DNA from: DASUNQ01 sp036277075
GTDB lineage: Bacteria > Acidobacteriota > Thermoanaerobaculia > Multivoradales > UBA5704
Length of the DNA: 18,935 bases
Direction: 5' to 3'
Assembly (NCBI GenBank): GCA_036277075.1
Contig: DASUNQ010000248.1
Coordinates: 1 to 18,935, forward strand
This document shows positions 7,679 to 16,132 of the stretch, piece after piece. Positions within the stretch are counted from its first letter, which is position 1. Each line of letters starts with the position of its first letter. Position numbers and translations under genes: made by a program. Under the pieces are notes generated by a model that had not been told where the DNA came from, ran no database searches, and saw only the letters and a program-made list of their open reading frames with translations.

Positions 7679-8194
7679 ATGACGATGGGGATCGGAAAGC
7701 ACGGCAATCTGTTGCTTGGAGCCCTCCTCCTGCTTCCGCCGCCGGCTTACGCGGAGGTGCAGCGGGGGCCCTCCACGCCCGAGGAGCGCGCCAAAGCCGT
7801 GGAGCTGGTGCGGGTCCTGGAAACCGCGCCGGTCTCGCCGGCGGCGAAGGAGGCCCGGCAGTGGCTGACCGTCTGGCTGGCCGAAGTGCCCGACCTGACG
7901 GTGAAGGTCTGCTTCAGCCTCCTCGGCTCGAAGCAGGAAACGGCGAGCCTGCCGGCGGAGCTCCGGATGCAGCACGCCTACTCGAGCGCGGCCTGGCTGA
8001 TCGAGCACCCGGACACCAACCCCGGCAGCACCGAGACCCTCCTCGCCGGCGTCCGCGGCACGCTGCGCTCCTACGAAGCGTGGAAGACCGCCGACCCCGC
8101 GGTCTCCCACGCGCTCCTCGAAGCGCTCCTCGCGATGGAGCGCACCGGCACCCTCGAGCAGCACGTCCGCCAGCAGGGGCGCTACTGCCGTTGA
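7679..8194 (+). CDS. Hypothetical secreted protein, 171 aa
   Basis: The N-terminus MTMGIGKHGNLLLGALLLLP with cleavage after AYA (near residue 25) is a signal peptide. A second ATG two codons downstream (7685) is an equally good start; neither has a strong Shine-Dalgarno. The mature part is helical, with the segments STPEERAKAVELVRVLETAP, ARQWLTVWLAEVPDLTVKVC and AWKTADPAVSHALLEALLAM, one internal Cys (near residue 79) and a second in the C-terminal YCR that could form a disulfide. The size, the export signal and the two-Cys helical layout faintly recall small periplasmic immunity-like proteins, but I would not assign that function. It lies between the PIN relic and the intact toxin-antitoxin pair, whose operator begins two bases after its stop. 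Confidence 0.7.
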   Translation: MTMGIGKHGNLLLGALLLLPPPAYAEVQRGPSTPEERAKAVELVRVLETAPVSPAAKEARQWLTVWLAEVPDLTVKVCFSLLGSKQETASLPAELRMQHAYSSAAWLIEHPDTNPGSTETLLAGVRGTLRSYEAWKTADPAVSHALLEALLAMERTGTLEQHVRQQGRYCR

Positions 8195-8195
8195 T

Positions 8196-8212
8196 CATTA
8201 CCGTGGTAATGT
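8196..8212 (+). promoter_or_regulatory. Palindromic operator and -10 box of the toxin-antitoxin operon
   Basis: A perfect inverted repeat, CATTACC-GT-GGTAATG (8196-8211), sits seven bases before the antitoxin ATG. Its right arm overlaps a -10-like TAATGT (8207-8212). AbrB-type antitoxins bind their own promoters as dimers, so this is the expected autoregulatory site. There is no Shine-Dalgarno before ATG 8219, and a six-base gap from the -10 box implies a leaderless transcript. Confidence 0.6.
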
Positions 8213-8218
8213 ACCGCC

Positions 8219-8482
8219 ATGGCACTCGCTCATTCGAAGCTCACCGCCCAGGGGCAGATCTCCGTGCCGGCCGAGGTTCGCCGGAAGCTCGGCGTCGGAC
8301 CGGGCTCCGTGCTCGAGTGGGAAGAGCAGGGCGACGCGATCGTCGTCCGTCGGTCGGGGCGTTATACGTCCGAGGACGTGCACCGAGCGCTGTTCCCCGG
8401 AGGCCCGCCGCAGCCCCGGACGCTCGACGAGTTGAAGGCAGGAGCTCGGCAGTACGTGCGGAAACGGCATGCGCGCCGTTGA
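8219..8482 (+). CDS. vapB: AbrB/SpoVT-family antitoxin (VapB/MazE-like), 87 aa
   Basis: Residues 6-50 are the swapped-hairpin AbrB DNA-binding domain: SKLTAQGQISVPAEVRRKLG, then VGPGSVLEWEEQGDAIVVRR. The C-terminal part (residues 51-87, with SEDVHRALFPGGPP and LDELKAGARQYVRKRHARR) is the usual toxin-binding tail of such antitoxins. The gene overlaps the toxin gene by 14 bases, the standard arrangement for coupled translation. The predicted action is to neutralise the PIN RNase and, with it, repress the operon through the palindrome just upstream. Confidence 0.9.
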   Translation: MALAHSKLTAQGQISVPAEVRRKLGVGPGSVLEWEEQGDAIVVRRSGRYTSEDVHRALFPGGPPQPRTLDELKAGARQYVRKRHARR

Positions 8483-8849
8483 CACCAACGTCCTGGTCAG
8501 ATTGGCGACAAGAGACGATGCGAAGCAGGTGGCCGTTGCCGAGGAGTTCGTGGCCAGGGGAGCGTGGGTGCCGCACCTCGTCCTCGCCGAAGCCGTGTGG
8601 GTGCTGTCGGCCGTCTACGCGCTGCAACCGGCGGAGATCGCTACGGCCCTCGAGATGTTCCTCGACCACAAGGACCTGACGCTCCAGGACGCCGAAGCCG
8701 TGGCCGCCGCCCTGAGTCACTATCGACGCCGGCCCGCGGTGGGGTTCTCCGACTACCTGGTGCTCGAGATCGCCCGCAAGGCCGGCCACCTGCCGCTCGG
8801 CACGTTCGACCGCGAGCTGGGCAAGCTCGACGGCGCGCAACGTCTCTGA
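8469..8849 (+). CDS. vapC: PIN-domain ribonuclease toxin (VapC family), 126 aa
   Basis: The start MRAVDTNVLVRLATRDDAKQ is typical of PIN toxins, and the length (126 aa) is normal. All four acidic active-site positions are present: D5 (VDTN), E41 (LVLAEAVWVL), D95 (GFSDYLVLEIA) and D114 (GTFDRELGK), so the enzyme looks intact. VapC toxins are Mg-dependent endoribonucleases that cleave tRNA or rRNA and arrest growth; the RNA target here cannot be predicted. The start at 8469 lies inside the antitoxin gene with only a weak purine run (GGAAA) upstream, consistent with translational coupling. The gene converges on ferritin with a 32-bp gap. Confidence 0.92.
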   Translation: MRAVDTNVLVRLATRDDAKQVAVAEEFVARGAWVPHLVLAEAVWVLSAVYALQPAEIATALEMFLDHKDLTLQDAEAVAAALSHYRRRPAVGFSDYLVLEIARKAGHLPLGTFDRELGKLDGAQRL

Positions 8850-8881
8850 GGCAGGTGCCCGGTTAGCCCAGCGCCTCCCGA

Positions 8882-9409
8882 CTACGTCCCGCCGCTCGGC
8901 GACGCGGCGCTCTCGAGGGTCGAGGCGCCGCCGCGGGCGAGGTAGTCCTCGACCAGGATCAGGCGCTCCTTGCCGGCGCGGTGGATGATGGCGACGAGCG
9001 AGGTCATCGTCGTGACCTCCTCGAGCTGCTCGTCGACGAACCAGTCGAGGAAGCGGCGGGCGATGTGGTTCTTCTCCCCCGCCGCGAGGTCCAGCAGGTC
9101 GTAGATCTGCTGGGTGACCTGCTTCTCCCAATCGACCGCCAGCTGCACCGCCTCCTCGGCCGAGCCGAAGTCGCACTTGGCGCGCGGGATCTCGGGGATG
9201 TCCACCCGCCCGCCGACGTCGACGATGAACTTGACGAACTTCATCGCGTGGTCCCGCTCCTCCTCGGACTGGCGATAGAAGAACTGGGCGAGCTGCGGCA
9301 GCGTCTCGGCGTCGAAGAAGCTGGCCAGCGCCACGTACTGGAGCGAGGCCCCCATCTCGTGACCGATCTGGCCGTTGAACGCGTCGATCAACTTCTGGCT
9401 GGCGAGCAT
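8882..9409 (-). CDS. ftnA: Ferritin (FtnA-type, non-haem), 175 aa
   Basis: The four-helix ferritin fold has all ferroxidase ligands in the bacterial FtnA spacing: E18 (GHEMGASLQY), E51 and H54 (EEERDHA), E95 (DWEKQV), Q128 (DEQLEE) and E131. The haem-binding methionine pattern of bacterioferritin is not apparent. It oxidises Fe(II) and stores ferric iron in a 24-subunit cytoplasmic shell. The start is set by GGAGGAG (9414-9420, minus strand) four bases before ATG at 9409; the frame is open further upstream, but that stretch is low-complexity promoter DNA. The last 15 or so residues (Ser/Ala/Gly-rich) are a short tail beyond the core. It is divergent from trxB and shares with it a 178-bp control region. 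Confidence 0.93.
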   Translation of the reverse strand: MLASQKLIDAFNGQIGHEMGASLQYVALASFFDAETLPQLAQFFYRQSEEERDHAMKFVKFIVDVGGRVDIPEIPRAKCDFGSAEEAVQLAVDWEKQVTQQIYDLLDLAAGEKNHIARRFLDWFVDEQLEEVTTMTSLVAIIHRAGKERLILVEDYLARGGASTLESAASPSGGT

Positions 9410-9443
9410 CTGTCTCCTCCTCTCCTCCCGGGCGACCGCCGCC

Positions 9444-9449
9444 ATTCTA
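9444..9449 (-). promoter_or_regulatory. -10 box for ferritin
   Basis: TAGAAT on the minus strand, 34 bases before the ATG. The expected -35 position falls inside the inverted repeat at 9458-9488. Confidence 0.5.
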
Positions 9450-9457
9450 GCCCGCGC

Positions 9458-9488
9458 TGGAACAGCGCCGCGGTCCGGCGCTGTTGCA
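9458..9488. promoter_or_regulatory. Inverted-repeat operator candidate between ferritin and trxB
   Basis: Arms AACAGCGCC (9461-9469) and GGCGCTGTT (9477-9485) are perfectly complementary across a seven-base centre. After one mismatch, two further base pairs extend the symmetry to 9458-9488. The site covers the -35 zone of ferritin and lies upstream of the trxB promoter, a geometry suited to a repressor of one gene and an activator or co-repressor of the other. No T-tract follows, so a terminator is unlikely. Confidence 0.55.
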
Positions 9489-9522
9489 CACGACGGAGCC
9501 CGTCGCCGCGGAGGGGCCGCGG

Positions 9523-9528
9523 TATACT
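9523..9528 (+). promoter_or_regulatory. -10 box for trxB
   Basis: TATACT, five of six positions matching TATAAT, in the context GGTATACTGCCGCCCC. It gives a leader of about 50 bases. Two CCGCGG palindromes (9506-9511 and 9517-9522) abut it. The -35 is not obvious. Confidence 0.5.
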
Positions 9529-9587
9529 GCCGCCCCTCCCCGGCGCCCGGGCCGCGAACCCAAACCCGAGGAGGCACGACTCGTTCG

Positions 9588-10543
9588 ATGGCGACCGCAG
9601 AGCCGCAGTCCTCTCCCTATCACCGCGTGGTCGTCCTCGGCTCCGGCCCGGCCGGCCTGACCGCCGCGCTCTACGCCGCCCGCGCCGATCTCGCCCCGCT
9701 GGTCCTCGAGGGCAACCAGCCCGGCGGGCAGCTCACCATCACCACCGACGTCGAGAACTACCCCGGCTTCCCCGAGGGCATCCTCGGCCCCGAGCTGATG
9801 GACAAGATGCGCGACCAGGCGCGCCGCTTCGGGGCGATCTCGAAGTGGGAGCAGGCGGTCGAGGTGGACCTCGACCGCCGCCCCTTCACCGTGCGCACCG
9901 ACGAGGCGACCTACCGCGCCGGCGCCGTGATCGTCGCCACCGGCGCCACGGCCAAGCTCATGGGGCTCCGCGCGGAGGCCGAGCTGATGGGCTACGGCGT
10001 CTCGGCCTGCGCCACCTGCGACGGCTTCTTCTTCCGCGACAAGGAGATCGTGGTCGTCGGCGGCGGCGACTCGGCGATGGAGGAAGCGACCTACCTCACC
10101 AAGTTCGCCAGCAAGGTGACGGTCATCCACCGCCGCGACGAGCTGCGGGCCTCGAAGATCATGCAGGACCGCGCCTTCGCCAACCCCAAGATCTCCTGGA
10201 TCTGGAACAGCCTGGTGACCGACATCCTGGGCAGCCGCGAGGGCGGGGTCCTCGCCGTCAAGCTCCACAACCGCAAGACCGGCGAGGACAGCGAGCTCCC
10301 GACCCAGGGCGTCTTCCTCGCCATCGGCCACAAGCCGAACACCGACATCTTCCGCGGCAAGCTGGAGATGAACGAGGTCGGCTACATCCGGGTGCAGGAG
10401 CCCTCCACCCGGACCAGCGTCCCCGGCGTCTTCGCCTCGGGTGACGCCGCCGATTCGATCTACCGCCAGGCGGTGACCGCCGCCGGCACCGGCTGCCGCG
10501 CGGCGATCGACGCCGAGCGCTGGCTCGAGGAGCAGCACGACTG

Positions 10544-10544
<1 letters not shown>
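9588..10544 (+). CDS. trxB: Thioredoxin reductase, 318 aa
   Basis: An FAD- and NADPH-dependent disulfide reductase of the low-molecular-weight type. Visible motifs: FAD-binding GSGPAG (residues 18-23), redox-active C141-A-T-C144 followed by DG, NADPH-binding GGGDSA (158-163), the HRRDELRA block typical of NADPH preference, and the late FAD-binding SGDAAD around residue 285. The length is normal. The start is ATG 9588 (MATAEPQSSPYHRVVVLGSG), preceded by GAGGAGG (9568-9574) at a slightly long spacing of 13 bases; the frame is open further upstream but that is promoter DNA. It reduces thioredoxin in the cytoplasm. Its stop overlaps the start of the AAA+ gene (TGATG), so it heads a probable operon. 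Confidence 0.95.
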
Positions 10545-12055
<1,511 letters not shown>

Positions 12056-12067
12056 TTTGGGCCGCAC

Positions 12068-12130
12068 GAGAATCATCTCCGGCGCCCGGAAATACATCTC
12101 GAGCGCTCCGAGATCCATCTCCGGCGCCCC
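12068..12130. repeat. Three tandem copies of a 21-bp repeat
   Basis: Exact 21-bp period: copies at 12068-12088, 12089-12109 and 12110-12130, with a partial fourth (AGATC) after that. Copies one and three agree at 18 of 21 positions, copy two with copy one at 14 of 21. The core CATCTC is invariant, followed by palindromic GGCGCC or GAGCGCTC. The period equals two DNA helical turns, so identical faces are aligned. The array lies immediately upstream of the -10 box of the VWA gene. Confidence 0.8.
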
Positions 12131-12141
12131 CAGATCGGTCG

Positions 12142-12147
12142 TATCCT
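12142..12147 (+). promoter_or_regulatory. -10-like box for the VWA gene
   Basis: TATCCT, seven bases before ATG 12155, with no Shine-Dalgarno in between; this spacing puts the transcription start at or next to the start codon. An internal promoter in the operon is therefore plausible, with the 21-bp repeats as its control region. Confidence 0.4.
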
Positions 12148-12154
12148 AGGGACG

Positions 12155-13243
12155 ATGCGCCACTCCTACCGCTGGCTGGACCCCGCGCTGCTGCAGGAGA
12201 TCCTCGCCGGGCTCTCGCTGCTGCGGCTGTTCAACCAGCTCCTGCTCGCCTCGGGCGGGGACGTCGAGGAGGCGATGGAGTGGATGCGGCAGCTCCAGCA
12301 GCAGGGGTACATCTCCGAGGAGGTCGACCTCGAGGCGTTCTTCGCCAACCTCGAGGACCAGCAGCTCGTCGAGCGCGACGCCGGGGGCGGCTTGCAGATG
12401 ACCGGCGCCGGGGAGCGGCAGATCCGGCGCAGCGCCTTCGAGGAGATCTTCGGCAGTCTCGAGCGGGCCGGTCCCGGATACCATCCGGTGCGCCACGCCG
12501 GCGACGGCGTCGAGCGGCTGCCCGAGACCCGCCCGTACGCCTTTGGCGACGACCTCCACCTGCTCAACGCCTCGCGCTCGCTGCAGAACGCCATGCGCCG
12601 GACGCACGGCGAGCTCGAGCTGGCCGAGGAGGACCTGGAGGTCCACGAGACCGAGCACCTGACCTCCTGCGCCACGGTGGTGGCGATCGACGTCAGCCAC
12701 TCGATGGTGCTCTACGGCGAGGACCGGATCACGCCGGCCAAGACCGTGGCGCTCGCCCTGACCGAGCTGATCACCACCAAGTACCCCAAGGACCACCTCG
12801 GCGTCATCCTCTTCGGCGACCGCGCCGAGCGGGTGGAGCTCTCGGACATCCCGTCGATCCAGGCCGGCCCCTTCCACACCAACACGCGCGAGGCGCTGCA
12901 GCTCGCGCGCAGCCTCCTGGCGCGGCAGAAGCAGCCCAACAAGCAGATCTTCCTCATCACCGACGGCAAGCCCTCGGCGATCACCGACGGCAACCGGATC
13001 TACAAGAACCCCTTCGGCCTCGACATGAAGATCGTCAACCTGACGCTCGAGGAGGCGGACATCTGCCGGCGGCAGAAGGTGGTGGTGACGACCTTCATGC
13101 TGGCGACCGACCCGATGCTCACCGAGTTCGTCGACAAGCTGACCAAGGTCAACCGCGGCCGCGCCTACTTCGCCTCGCCCTACAACCTCGGCGAGTTCAT
13201 CCTCGCCGACTACATCCGCAACCGGCGGCGGAGGGTGCATTGA
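12155..13243 (+). CDS. VWA-domain protein, partner of the AAA+ ATPase, 362 aa
   Basis: The N-terminal ~160 residues are helical and acidic (LLQEILAGLSLLRLFNQLLL, then LEAFFANLEDQQLVERD). The C-terminal half (about 170-355) is a von Willebrand A domain with an intact MIDAS: D179-x-S181-x-S183 (AIDVSHSM), Thr at 242/244 (HTNT) and D270 (ITDGKPS). There is no signal peptide or membrane segment, so it is cytoplasmic. VWA proteins encoded next to ChlI/MoxR-type ATPases form a complex with them in which the MIDAS binds the client or metal; BchD/ChlD and CoxE are known parallels. The gene is 99 bp downstream of the ATPase gene and in the same frame. Its stop overlaps the next start by four bases. 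Confidence 0.88.
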   Translation: MRHSYRWLDPALLQEILAGLSLLRLFNQLLLASGGDVEEAMEWMRQLQQQGYISEEVDLEAFFANLEDQQLVERDAGGGLQMTGAGERQIRRSAFEEIFGSLERAGPGYHPVRHAGDGVERLPETRPYAFGDDLHLLNASRSLQNAMRRTHGELELAEEDLEVHETEHLTSCATVVAIDVSHSMVLYGEDRITPAKTVALALTELITTKYPKDHLGVILFGDRAERVELSDIPSIQAGPFHTNTREALQLARSLLARQKQPNKQIFLITDGKPSAITDGNRIYKNPFGLDMKIVNLTLEEADICRRQKVVVTTFMLATDPMLTEFVDKLTKVNRGRAYFASPYNLGEFILADYIRNRRRRVH

Positions 13244-13740
13244 GGCCGCGCTGGCCGCTGCTGCTCGTGGCGCTCGCCGCGGCGGCCTGCGGCGGCGGCG
13301 AGGAGGAGGGCGCGGGGCAGGCCGCCGCGGGGCCGCCGCTTGACGCCTGCCAGCTCTTCCGGCCGGAGGACGCCAAGGCCGTGCTCGAGGGCAACGTCGG
13401 GCTGATGCAGAGCGTGGCCGAGGACGAGCTGGGCCGCGACCTCAACGTCTGCGGCTACTCGACCGGGGGCGCCCCGGCCGACTTCGCCGGTCTCAAGCTC
13501 CACCACCACCGCTCGGCGCAGCGGGCCGAGCGGGCCCTCGGCGCCGCCGGCTCGGCGCTCGGCGGCGAGGAGGCCGCCGGGCTCGGGGAGGGCGCCGTGT
13601 GGGCCCCCCGCCTCGGCCAGCTCCACGTCCGCCGCGGCAGCCTCCAGCTCACCGTCACCATCCAGGCGCCCCAGGTCGACGACGTCTACGGCGCCGCCCG
13701 GCAGGTCGCCCGCAAGGCCCTCTCCCGGCTCCCGGCCTGA
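13240..13740 (+). CDS. Small lipoprotein, DUF3558-like layout, 166 aa
   Basis: The best start is TTG at 13240, overlapping the VWA stop (TTGA) and preceded by GGAGGG (13230-13235). It yields MRPRWPLLLVALAAAAC, a good lipoprotein signal with Cys17 followed by a Gly/Glu-rich tether. The mature domain begins DACQLFRPEDAKAVLEGNV and has one more Cys (NVCGYSTGG), then a beta-rich end, LGQLHVRRGSLQLTVTIQAP. A Cys in xACxLxxxEDA, a second Cys before a Tyr, and a late LTVTI strand recall DUF3558/LpqN-type lipoproteins, but this is a pattern impression only. It is likely anchored in the outer or inner membrane on the periplasmic side. The gene is easy to miss because it lacks an ATG. Confidence 0.75.
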   Translation: MRPRWPLLLVALAAAACGGGEEEGAGQAAAGPPLDACQLFRPEDAKAVLEGNVGLMQSVAEDELGRDLNVCGYSTGGAPADFAGLKLHHHRSAQRAERALGAAGSALGGEEAAGLGEGAVWAPRLGQLHVRRGSLQLTVTIQAPQVDDVYGAARQVARKALSRLPA

Positions 13741-13744
13741 GCGC

Positions 13745-15739
13745 GTGAGCGGTCCGGCGGCGCTCCTCGCCGCGCTCGCCTTCGACCTCGCCGCGGCGGG
13801 AGCGGCGGCTCCCCCGCCGCCGCAGGCCTCGCCGCCGCGGCTCGTCGAGGAGATCACCGTCACCGCGACGCGCACGGCCACACGCCTCGGCGAGACGGGG
13901 GCGAGCGTCACGGTCCTCTCGGCCGAGGAGCTGGCGGCGACCGCCGCGCCGGCGCTCGACGACGCCCTGCGCCAGGTCCCCGGCTTCTCCCTCTTCCGCC
14001 GGAGCGGCAGCCGCTTCGCCAACCCGACCGCGCAGGGGGCCGCGCTGCGCGGCCTCGGCGGCAGCGGCGCGAGCCGCGCCCTGGTGCTCGACGACGGCGT
14101 GCCGCTCAACGACCCGTTCGGCGGCTGGGTGCCCTGGGCGCGGGTGCCGCGCGCGGCGCTCGAGCGGGTCGAGGTGCTGCGCGGCGGCGGCTCGGACCTC
14201 TACGGCAGCGCGGCGCTGGCCGGGGTCGTGCAGCTCGTGCGGCGCGGTACCTCCCCGCAAGTGCGTGTCGAGGCTGCGTACGGCGAGCGCGGCGGCGCGG
14301 ACGGATCGCTCTTCCTGGCCGCGCGCTCGGGCGCCTGGGGAGCGAGCCTCGCCGCCGGCGCCGGGGAGACCGACGGCTACGTGCTCGTCGGTCCTTCGGA
14401 GCGCGGGCTCGTGGACACAGCGGCCGGCTCGCGCCACGCGACGGGAGACCTGACCCTCGAGCATGCGACGGAAGCGGGCCGCTCCTTCCTCCGCGCCGCC
14501 GCCTTCGACGAGTCGCGCCGCAACGGCACGCCGCTCCAGACCAACGCCACCCGGCTCTTTCAAGGAAGCGCCGGCGGCGAATGGAGGCTCGGGGGCGGAC
14601 TGCTGGCCGCCCGCGCCTGGGCCGCCGATCAGGAGTACGAGCAGACCTTCACCGCCGTGGCCGAGGACCGCGCGAGCGAGCGGCTGACGCGGAAGCAGGA
14701 GGTGCCGGTGGAGACCGGCGGCGCGAGTCTGCAAGGGACGCGGGCGGCGGGAGAGCGGCACACCCTCGTCGCGGGGCTCGAGCTGCGGCAGGTGGAGGGG
14801 ACGAGCCGGGAGACGGCGTTCACGCCCGGAGGCGCCTTCCCGAGCGCCGCCGGCGGGCGGCAGCGGACGGCGGGTCTCTTCGCGGAGGACCTGGTGCGCG
14901 TCTCGCCCCGGCTGTCGCTGGCGCTCGCGGCGCGCTGGGACCGCTGGGAGAACGACGGCATCGGCGGCGAGCGCGCGGAGGACGCCCTCTCCCCGCGCGT
15001 CACGCTCCTCCTCCGCGCCGGCACGCGCTGGTCACTGACCGCTTCCGCCTATCGCGGCTTCCGCGCGCCGACTCTCAACGAGCTCTACCGCACCTTCCGG
15101 GTCGGTGACGTGGTGACGCTCGCCAACCCCGGCCTCGCCGCCGAGCGGCTGGCGGGGGCGGAGACCGGGGCGCTCTGGAGCGCCGACGGCGGGCGCGTGA
15201 CGGCGCGGGGGACCCTCTTCTGGATGGAAGTGACCGACACGATCGCCAACGTCACCCTCGCGGTCGAGCCGGGGCTCGTCACCCGCCGGCGCCAGAACCT
15301 CGGCCGCAGCCGCTCGCGCGGCGCCGAGCTCGACCTGGCGGCGCGGCTCGGCCCGGCATGGACCCTCGACGCCGCGTGCCTGCTGGCCGACGCCGAGGTC
15401 GTGCGCTTCCCCGGCAACCGGGCGCTCGAAGGGCTGCGGCTGGCGCAGGTGCCGCGCCGGCAGGCGTCGCTCCAGCTCCGGCGGGAAGGCCCGCACGGCA
15501 CCCTCGGGCTCCAGGCGCGGTGGACGGACGCGCAGTTCGACGACGATCAGAACCGCTTCCGGCTCGCCGGCGCCGCGACGGTGGACCTCCTCGCGGCCCG
15601 CCCGCTGGGGCGCGGCCTCGCCGCCTTCGCCGCGGTCGAGAACCTCTCCGGCGAGCGCGCCGAGGTCGGCCGCACGCCGGTCCTCACCCTCGGTCCGCCG
15701 CGTCTCCTGCGCGCCGGCCTCCGCTTCGCGCGGCCCTAG
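13745..15739 (+). CDS. TonB-dependent outer-membrane receptor (BtuB/CirA-like), 664 aa
   Basis: A TonB box-like EEITVTATR (residues 35-43) is followed by a plug domain: GASVTVLSAEELAATAAPAL, DDALRQVPGFSLFRR, AALRGLGGSGASRALVLDDG, VEVLRGGGSDLYGSAALAGV. A 22-strand-type barrel follows, with typical RGFRAPTLNELYRTF, NPGLAAERLAGAETG and a final strand RLLRAGLRFARP. It would import a siderophore, cobalamin or another scarce ligand across the outer membrane; the ligand is not readable. The start GTG 13745 is four bases after the lipoprotein stop. The predicted signal peptide (MSGPAALLAALAFDLAAAGA) has no Arg/Lys in its n-region, which is unusual, so the exact start is less certain. It is the last gene of the run that starts at trxB, and it converges on the cytochrome gene. 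Confidence 0.88.
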   Translation: MSGPAALLAALAFDLAAAGAAAPPPPQASPPRLVEEITVTATRTATRLGETGASVTVLSAEELAATAAPALDDALRQVPGFSLFRRSGSRFANPTAQGAALRGLGGSGASRALVLDDGVPLNDPFGGWVPWARVPRAALERVEVLRGGGSDLYGSAALAGVVQLVRRGTSPQVRVEAAYGERGGADGSLFLAARSGAWGASLAAGAGETDGYVLVGPSERGLVDTAAGSRHATGDLTLEHATEAGRSFLRAAAFDESRRNGTPLQTNATRLFQGSAGGEWRLGGGLLAARAWAADQEYEQTFTAVAEDRASERLTRKQEVPVETGGASLQGTRAAGERHTLVAGLELRQVEGTSRETAFTPGGAFPSAAGGRQRTAGLFAEDLVRVSPRLSLALAARWDRWENDGIGGERAEDALSPRVTLLLRAGTRWSLTASAYRGFRAPTLNELYRTFRVGDVVTLANPGLAAERLAGAETGALWSADGGRVTARGTLFWMEVTDTIANVTLAVEPGLVTRRRQNLGRSRSRGAELDLAARLGPAWTLDAACLLADAEVVRFPGNRALEGLRLAQVPRRQASLQLRREGPHGTLGLQARWTDAQFDDDQNRFRLAGAATVDLLAARPLGRGLAAFAAVENLSGERAEVGRTPVLTLGPPRLLRAGLRFARP

Positions 15740-15754
15740 GCCGCCCCGTTCCGG

Positions 15755-16132
15755 TCAGCGCAGCGTGTAGAGGTACGCCGCCATGTCGCGCGCGTCGCGC
15801 TCGCCGATGCCCATGTCGGGCATCGCGGTGCCCGGCGCCACGCGCTGCGGGTGGCGGATCCAGAGGATCAGGTTGTCGGGGTTGTTGGGGAGACTCCCGG
15901 CGAGCTCGCCCCGGCTCCCCAGCCGCTCGAGCGGCGGGCCGACGAGCCCGCCGGCGCCGCTCACTCCCGGCACCGTGTGGCAGGTGCCGCAGCCGTAGCT
16001 GCGCAGCAGCTCCCGCCCCCGCTCCGGCTCGCCGCCGGTCAGCCGGCGCGCTTCCTCCTCCGCGCCGCCGCCGCAGCCGGCCACTCCCAGCGCGGCGCAG
16101 AAGACCGCCAGCGCCGCCTGCGATCCCCTCAC
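15755..16132 (-). CDS. Lipoprotein c-type cytochrome (class I), 125 aa
   Basis: The start is GTG at 16132, overlapping the murJ stop as GTGA and preceded by a purine-rich Shine-Dalgarno (GGAGAAGGA) at the end of murJ; a longer frame reaching 16279 is Arg/Pro-rich murJ antisense noise. The signal peptide ends with a lipobox VAGC (Cys20). Haem c attaches at C48-G-T-C51-H52, with M104 (GTAMPDMG) as the likely sixth ligand. The segment CGTCHTVPGVSGAGGLVGPP and WIRHPQRVAPGTAMP match the small mono-haem cytochromes that also occur as domains of cytochrome oxidase subunits. It probably shuttles electrons at the periplasmic face of a membrane. It has no functional link to the upstream flippase other than coupled expression. 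Confidence 0.88.
   Translation of the reverse strand: MRGSQAALAVFCAALGVAGCGGGAEEEARRLTGGEPERGRELLRSYGCGTCHTVPGVSGAGGLVGPPLERLGSRGELAGSLPNNPDNLILWIRHPQRVAPGTAMPDMGIGERDARDMAAYLYTLR

Noticed and set aside
4382..8164. A 1260-codon minus-strand open frame opposite the TPR gene
   Set aside because: It is antisense to three plus-strand genes with good starts and signal peptides, is rich in Arg/Gly/Glu without any domain, and such long shadows are common in GC-rich DNA.
9461..9485. Inverted repeat as a terminator
   Set aside because: It lies between divergent genes, where no transcript needs to end, and lacks a T-tract, so an operator is the better reading.
12068..12130. CRISPR-like array
   Set aside because: The repeats are directly abutting, with no spacers, and the unit of 21 bp is too short.
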